A stretch of 64,000 nucleotides of DNA from JAADHI01 sp964451325 (GTDB lineage: Bacteria; Nitrospirota; Nitrospiria; SBBL01; JAADHI01), in contig CAYVHO010000005.1 in assembly GCA_964451325.1 (NCBI GenBank), positions 62,001 to 126,000 on the forward strand. Reading direction: 5' to 3'. Position numbers and translations under genes: made by a program. Numbering within the stretch: the first letter of the stretch is position 1; each line of letters begins with the position of its first letter. Shown here piece after piece: positions 60,024 to 64,000 of the stretch. The notes under the pieces are model-generated. The model saw nothing but the letters and a program-made list of their open reading frames with translations, was not told where the DNA came from and did no database searches.

Positions 60024-60093
60024 CGTATTCTTGCCTCCTAAACAGGGGTTCACTTCAGTATTTCAAATTGAATTCACTCTCCCGCTTCTAAGA

Positions 60094-60132
60094 AAACCTC
60101 CCCCTTTTAATAAGGGGGAATGAGGGGGATTT
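60094..60132. repeat. C/G-rich palindromic repeat between flgB and flgC
   Basis: CCCCCTT (60100-60106), TTAAT and AAGGGGG (60112-60118), with further pairing of the flanking CCT and GAGGGGGATTT. Similar C5/G5 palindromes are widespread intergenic repeats in many bacterial genomes (recalled, not searched). As RNA it is a stable hairpin inside the flagellar transcript, without a T-run. Confidence 0.6.
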
Positions 60133-60136
60133 ATCT

Positions 60137-60550
60137 CTATCGACCCTCATTGATGACACTTTTAAGTCCTGAAAATTTTCGAGCGATAAATTCTGCAGTG
60201 GCTTGATACATGAAGGTATTTTCAGCCAAACGGGTCATTTCCTTTTCTGTATTAACCGTATTGCCGTCGAGCCGTTTTGCGCCATTTGTGGCAGAAAGAC
60301 GGACTTCAGGCGAAATGCTGGATGCCCCATTCTGCGACGCCATGTGATGGGTATTGGTTTGCGCCACTTTGAGTACGCCTTCTCCACCGTTTGCATCAGC
60401 GAGTGCCTTTTTGAAATCGATTTCTTTGGCTTTGTAGCCTGGTGTGTCTTGATTTGTGATGTTGCTCATAATGACCCCGTGTCGGGTATTTCTCACATCC
60501 AGGGCTTGTTCCAGTGTTTCAAATGATTTTCCAAATAATTTGTCGATCAT
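60137..60550 (-). CDS. flgB: Flagellar basal-body rod protein FlgB
   Basis: A 137-residue proximal rod protein. The N-terminus has LEQALDVRNTRHGVIMSNITNQDTPGYKAKEIDFKKAL, in which the rod motif NITNQDTPGYK is diagnostic. The C-terminal helix is VNTEKEMTRLAENTFMYQATAEFIARKFSGLK. AAGGAGCG precedes the ATG, 14 nt after the regulator gene, so regulator and rod genes share a transcript. Confidence 0.95.
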   Translation of the reverse strand: MIDKLFGKSFETLEQALDVRNTRHGVIMSNITNQDTPGYKAKEIDFKKALADANGGEGVLKVAQTNTHHMASQNGASSISPEVRLSATNGAKRLDGNTVNTEKEMTRLAENTFMYQATAEFIARKFSGLKSVINEGR

Positions 60551-60564
60551 AAGACGCTCCTTCC

Positions 60565-61968
60565 TTAAAATTGCTGCGATGATGGACTTTCTGTCTTGGC
60601 CGTTTCGCAGTCTGGGTCGAGCTTGTGGTACTCCCGTAATTTATTGCGTAGGGTGCGAATGCTGATGCCTAAAGTCCGTGCGGCATGTGTCCTGTTTCCA
60701 GAAACCCGTGTGAGTGTTTCAAGGATGAGTCTGCGCTCTGCTTCCCAAACCGTTGTGACTGTTGTGGGCACAGCTTCTTGTCGGATGGGTTCATTTTCAG
60801 GGAAAAGCAGATGATCTTTGTCTATCTGTTCAGACTCCGCCAATAAGACGGCGCGTTCGATAATATTTTCAAGTTCACGCACATTGCCCGGCCAAGGCAT
60901 GGACATTAAAATCGCAAGGGCTTCTTTTGAGATTGCATTAACCTCTTTCCCATTTTTTTCTGCGCCTGAACGAATAAAGTGTTGGACCAGCGCGGGGATA
61001 TCTGCGATGCGATCTCGAAGTGGCGGGATGCGAAGCGGAAAGACATTGAGTCGGTAATAAAGGTCTTCTCGAAACCGTCCGGCTTTGACTTCTTCGAGCA
61101 AAGGGCGATTTGTTGTGGCAATGACACGGATATCCACCGAAACAGTGCCTTTTCCACCCAAGACATCCACTTCACGTTCCTGTAATACGCGCAAGAGTTT
61201 GGCTTGCAAGGAAAACTGCATCTCGCTCACTTCATCTAAAAGTAGGGTGCCCATTTGTGCGAGTTCAAACCGTCCCGCTTTTTTTGTGGCGGCCCCGGTA
61301 AAGGCGCCTTTTTCATAACCAAAAAGCTCACTCTCCAGGAGCGATTCCGGCACAGCGGCACAATTGATGGCAACAAAGGGACGATGCGCACGTGGACTGT
61401 GATCATGAATAAATCGTGCAAGCAACTCTTTTCCTGTCCCGCTTTCCGCTTGAATGAGTACCGTGGCCTGACTGGCCGCCACAACTTCGGCCATCTTGAG
61501 CATTTTTTTCATGCCGGGATCTTCCGTGACAAGTTGTTTATTTCCAGAGCGTATGATCTTTCCCTCGGCAGGTTTTTTGTGAAGGGCTTTGTGAAGTGTG
61601 TTGAGTAGGGTTTTTTCTGAAAAAGGTTTAACCATGTAGTCAAAAATGCCTGATTTCATTGCATCAACGGCGCTTTCAACAGAGCCAAAGGCCGACATCA
61701 GGATGATGGGCATGTCCGCCCACTTTTTTTTGATTTGCGCCACAAGGTCAATCCCGCTCATGCCAGGCATCTTCATGTCTGTAATGAGCGCGGAAAAAGG
61801 GTCTTTGTTTGATCGCGCCAGACAGATTTTTAAAGCCTCTTCCCCGTTGCAGGCACTCAGTACACGATAGCCTTCTTCTTCAAGGCTTGCGGTTAAGGCA
61901 AGGCGCATTGCGGGTTCGTCATCAACGATGAGAATCGGAGTTCTGTTGTTTTGTTTGTTATTTTGCAT
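60565..61968 (-). CDS. Sigma54-dependent response regulator (FlrC/FleR-like)
   Basis: An NtrC-type activator of 467 residues. The receiver domain (11-125) has Asp16/Asp17 and the phosphoacceptor Asp64 in ITDMKMPG. The AAA+ domain has ESGTGKELLARFIH, the sigma54-contacting loop GAFTGA (in YEKGAFTGAATKK), and GTLLLDEVSEM. The C-terminal Fis-type helix-turn-helix is GNRTHAARTLGISIRTLRNKL. With the kinase upstream it probably controls rod, hook and other class III flagellar genes. It overlaps the kinase gene by 11 nt and precedes flgB. Confidence 0.92.
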   Translation of the reverse strand: MQNNKQNNRTPILIVDDEPAMRLALTASLEEEGYRVLSACNGEEALKICLARSNKDPFSALITDMKMPGMSGIDLVAQIKKKWADMPIILMSAFGSVESAVDAMKSGIFDYMVKPFSEKTLLNTLHKALHKKPAEGKIIRSGNKQLVTEDPGMKKMLKMAEVVAASQATVLIQAESGTGKELLARFIHDHSPRAHRPFVAINCAAVPESLLESELFGYEKGAFTGAATKKAGRFELAQMGTLLLDEVSEMQFSLQAKLLRVLQEREVDVLGGKGTVSVDIRVIATTNRPLLEEVKAGRFREDLYYRLNVFPLRIPPLRDRIADIPALVQHFIRSGAEKNGKEVNAISKEALAILMSMPWPGNVRELENIIERAVLLAESEQIDKDHLLFPENEPIRQEAVPTTVTTVWEAERRLILETLTRVSGNRTHAARTLGISIRTLRNKLREYHKLDPDCETAKTESPSSQQF

Positions 61969-62833
61969 GACGGCCCTCCTCGTGTTTTGGTAGCCGGATG
62001 GTGAAGGTCACCCCGCGGTCTTTGCGGTTTTTGACACAAATCACGCCTTCATGGGCGCTCACGGCGTTTTGAGCAATGGCGAGTCCAAGCCCTGCACCCG
62101 TGGTTTTTGTACTGAAAAATGGATCGAATATTTTGGGTAGCACCGCTTCTGGAATGCCAGCGCCGGTATCAGAGACAGCGATGAAGATTTCTTCTGTTGT
62201 GTCGTGTGTACGATAGGCCGTTATTTTAAGCGCACCGCCCTGTGGCATGGCATCAATGGCGTTCAGGATTAAATTAAGCAAGACCTGTTTTATCAGGTCT
62301 CCGTCACAGAAGATTTCTGTGAGTTCTGGATCAATTTTCTGAAAAACTTCAATCTGATGTTGCTGGAAGAGATGTTCGACAAAATCCATGAGCTCGCATA
62401 TGATGAGACTTAAATCGACAGGTTTGATGATGGCTTTGGGTTTTCGGGTAAAAAACAGCAAGTTGCTGATGCTGTAGTCCATGCCTTTGACTGCGCTCAG
62501 TAGGTGTTTTGCCCATGCGATTTTTTCTGGGTTTTGTGTGTGTTTTGCGACTTCTTTTTGAAGCAAAGATGCAAAAAGCTCGATGCTCCCCAAGGGGTTT
62601 CTCAGCTCGTGTGCCATCTTTGCCGACATTTCTCCGACGGCGGCCAAACGATGATTTCGTTCCGCTTGTTCTCGCAGTGTTTCTTTTTCATCTTGTGTTT
62701 TTTGTAGTTTCTTTTTAAGATCGGTGACTTCTTTTTTGAGCAGCCGATAACTTTTTTCTAATTCGGAAGAAGTGGCGTTAAATTGTTGAAAGGCTTCTTC
62801 CAATATTTTAGCTTGTGTTTCTTCTACAGCCAT
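61958..62833 (-). CDS. Soluble sensor histidine kinase (FlrB/FleS-like)
   Basis: A 291-residue kinase without membrane segments. Residues 1-62 are a coiled coil (FQQFNATSSELEKSYRLLKKEVTDLKKKL), with no PAS domain recognisable. The phosphoacceptor is His75 in MAHELRNPLGS, and the ATPase domain has the N-box LILNAIDAMPQGG, VSDTGAGIPEAVLPKIFDPFFSTK and TGAGLGLAI. It probably phosphorylates the overlapping response regulator. The input is unknown; assembly of the flagellar switch or export apparatus is the known cue for relatives. Confidence 0.92.
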   Translation of the reverse strand: MAVEETQAKILEEAFQQFNATSSELEKSYRLLKKEVTDLKKKLQKTQDEKETLREQAERNHRLAAVGEMSAKMAHELRNPLGSIELFASLLQKEVAKHTQNPEKIAWAKHLLSAVKGMDYSISNLLFFTRKPKAIIKPVDLSLIICELMDFVEHLFQQHQIEVFQKIDPELTEIFCDGDLIKQVLLNLILNAIDAMPQGGALKITAYRTHDTTEEIFIAVSDTGAGIPEAVLPKIFDPFFSTKTTGAGLGLAIAQNAVSAHEGVICVKNRKDRGVTFTIRLPKHEEGRHAK

Positions 62834-62852
62834 AAATCTTCCTCTCTGTCAT

Positions 62853-64000
62853 TTAAGGGCTTGCGTTTACCTCAATTTTGGGTGCAAGTTCTACTGCTTT
62901 TTGTTCTGAAAGTGCCCGGATGAGGCCTCCTGCTCCGGTTTCTAAACGGCTGTAAATAGGAAGTCCTTTATCGCGCATGCCGAGTTTTTCGTAGCTCTGT
63001 GCTATCTGAAAACTGGCCCAGGTAAGGGCTTCATCTCCCTCATTGGCTGCAATGGTTTTTGCGTAAAAGGAAATGCATCTTTTGTAGTTTTTGAGCTTGA
63101 AAAAGGTATCGGCGATTTTTAAATAAAGCCCTGAAATTTGCTTTCGTGTCGGTTCTTTTATCTTGAGATAACTTTCCAGGGCTTGATCTAAATCGCCATT
63201 TTTTGTATAGGCATCACCCAAATGCATCCAAACAAGGTTTTGTTCGGAAGATTTCGGATAACGAGAAAGCCATCGTTTGAATTTTTTGATCGCAAGTTTT
63301 GTTTTACCCGCAGCGAGGGAAGCTTCGGCAGAGCGACTTTCCAGCTCTGGGATTATTTTACTGCTGGGATAGTCTTTAATAAATTTTTGTTTCTGTCGTT
63401 CTGCGCGTGTGTATTTTTGCTGCTGGTAATAGGCTTTTATTAAATAAGTCTGTGCTTTTTCCCCTTGTTTATTGCCTTGTTTTCGTGAAATCGGGAGCAG
63501 TAAATCGATTGCTTCCTGATAGAGCCCGGATTCTTTAAAAGCAATGCCGAGATATAATCCTGTTCTTCCCTTGAGTATTTTGGGTGAAAAGTAAGCTTGA
63601 TCCTTGTAATAGGTATTGAGGGCTTCAATATTTTGACCTTTTTCAAAGAGTTGATTGACAGAGGAAATCACTGTTTTTGGCAGAGATTTTTTAATCTTTT
63701 TTTTCAGAAGTTTCGAAATTTTTTGTTTGATCAGCCTTTGTTTTATTTTGAGTGATTCTGTAAACAGTTTGTGTATTTCCAAGGCTTCTGCTGTCTCTAG
63801 TATGAGCTGATCAATAAAATCAGGACGATTCTTGTGATGGCGGAGTAATCTCTCAGCTGAAGCTTTCACCTTTTTATAAGCAATACGTCCTTCCTCTGTA
63901 TTTAAGGCCTGTCCTTTAAAACACTTGTTTTTAGATACCTTAGCTTGCATCCGGTCACACCCTGCGATGTGGAAGGCTCCGATGGCGGCGATCAGGCTTG
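62853..64000 (-). CDS. TPR-repeat lipoprotein upstream of flagellar regulators (5' end outside window)
   Basis: The frame is open past the ATG at 63950 to the window end. The residues before it read SLIAAIGAFHIAGCDRM, where IAGC is a lipobox, so the real start lies beyond 64000 and the product is a lipoprotein with Cys at about 63957. The mature part has a basic helical section followed by tetratricopeptide repeats in the second half (IAFKESGLYQEAIDLLLPISR, HLGDAYTKNGDLDQALESYLKI, IADTFFKLKNYKRCISFYAKTI, FQIAQSYEKLGMRDKGLPIYS). It is 19 nt upstream of the kinase gene in the same operon. Exact role unknown; outer-membrane scaffold or motility-related is possible. Confidence 0.82.
   Translation of the reverse strand, partial: SLIAAIGAFHIAGCDRMQAKVSKNKCFKGQALNTEEGRIAYKKVKASAERLLRHHKNRPDFIDQLILETAEALEIHKLFTESLKIKQRLIKQKISKLLKKKIKKSLPKTVISSVNQLFEKGQNIEALNTYYKDQAYFSPKILKGRTGLYLGIAFKESGLYQEAIDLLLPISRKQGNKQGEKAQTYLIKAYYQQQKYTRAERQKQKFIKDYPSSKIIPELESRSAEASLAAGKTKLAIKKFKRWLSRYPKSSEQNLVWMHLGDAYTKNGDLDQALESYLKIKEPTRKQISGLYLKIADTFFKLKNYKRCISFYAKTIAANEGDEALTWASFQIAQSYEKLGMRDKGLPIYSRLETGAGGLIRALSEQKAVELAPKIEVNASP

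Noticed and set aside
1..64000. CRISPR arrays, tRNA or rRNA genes, transposase or integrase genes
   Set aside because: No regularly spaced repeat array, no tRNA cloverleaf or rRNA-like sequence, and no recombinase was recognised; the two palindromic elements are non-coding.

Overview
The window reads as chromosome of a Gram-negative (diderm), flagellated heterotroph of moderate GC. The evidence is heptose/LPS genes (hldD, two heptosyltransferase-type GT9 enzymes), a LolA-like secreted protein, murein recycling genes, a type III flagellar export operon under an NtrC-type regulator, and a complete F1Fo ATP synthase operon. Gene order and the FlrB/FlrC-like pair with flgBC-fliEFGHIJ resemble deltaproteobacterial-type lineages, but no rRNA or other phylogenetic marker is present, so that placement is only a guess. 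Intergenic regions often carry sigma70-type TTGACA/TATAAT promoters. Non-ATG starts are fairly common.

Layout. 1-4040: an ABC-2 exporter permease preceded by the end of a Trp-Lys-repeat protein, a histidine phosphatase, an O-methyltransferase, a 140-bp palindromic element and a LolA-like protein. 4120-8120: xseB-ispA-dxs-tlyA, an isoprenoid precursor cluster. 8250-10290: a GalE-like epimerase, a small basic protein and a patatin-like protein. 10324-11046 (minus): moaD-moaE. 11191-14721 (minus): mpl, a beta-lactamase-like serine hydrolase and ldcA, which overlap and form a murein peptide recycling operon. 14911-15736: rpsU behind a promoter plus an attenuator-like terminator, then a double-ACT protein. 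15797-22766: the ATP synthase operon (atpZ-like, atpI-like, atpB-E-F-H-A-G-D-C) with its own promoter and a terminal hairpin.

22771-32962 starts with a HAD phosphatase and becomes an accessory island: a probably 5'-truncated lipoprotein-like gene, a type I restriction-modification system (hsdR-hsdM-hsdS), and two neighbouring proteins that share an N-terminal DNRxE...GIIQ module but carry unrelated C-terminal Cys/His domains. I read these two as effector or toxin-type cargo of the kind associated with extracellular contractile injection systems or polymorphic toxins. They are the most interesting content of the window. No injection apparatus is visible here.

32987-44320: a fused FAD/Fe-S D-lactate (or glycolate) dehydrogenase with a leaderless-type promoter, a divergent ArsR-SRPBCC pair with a tandem operator, gltB-gltD glutamate synthase with a structured leader, and purA. 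44640-53411: an LPS/surface glycan cluster (two methyltransferases, five intact glycosyltransferases, a DUF6165 protein, hldD) containing a 161-bp palindromic MITE-like element that exactly fills one gene gap, and a decayed CgeB-type glycosyltransferase. 53416-64000 (minus): a flagellar operon running from a TPR lipoprotein (cut by the window end) through a histidine kinase, a sigma54 activator, flgB, flgC, fliE, fliF, fliG, fliH, fliI, fliJ and a MotE-like protein to a previously uncalled 50-residue membrane protein.
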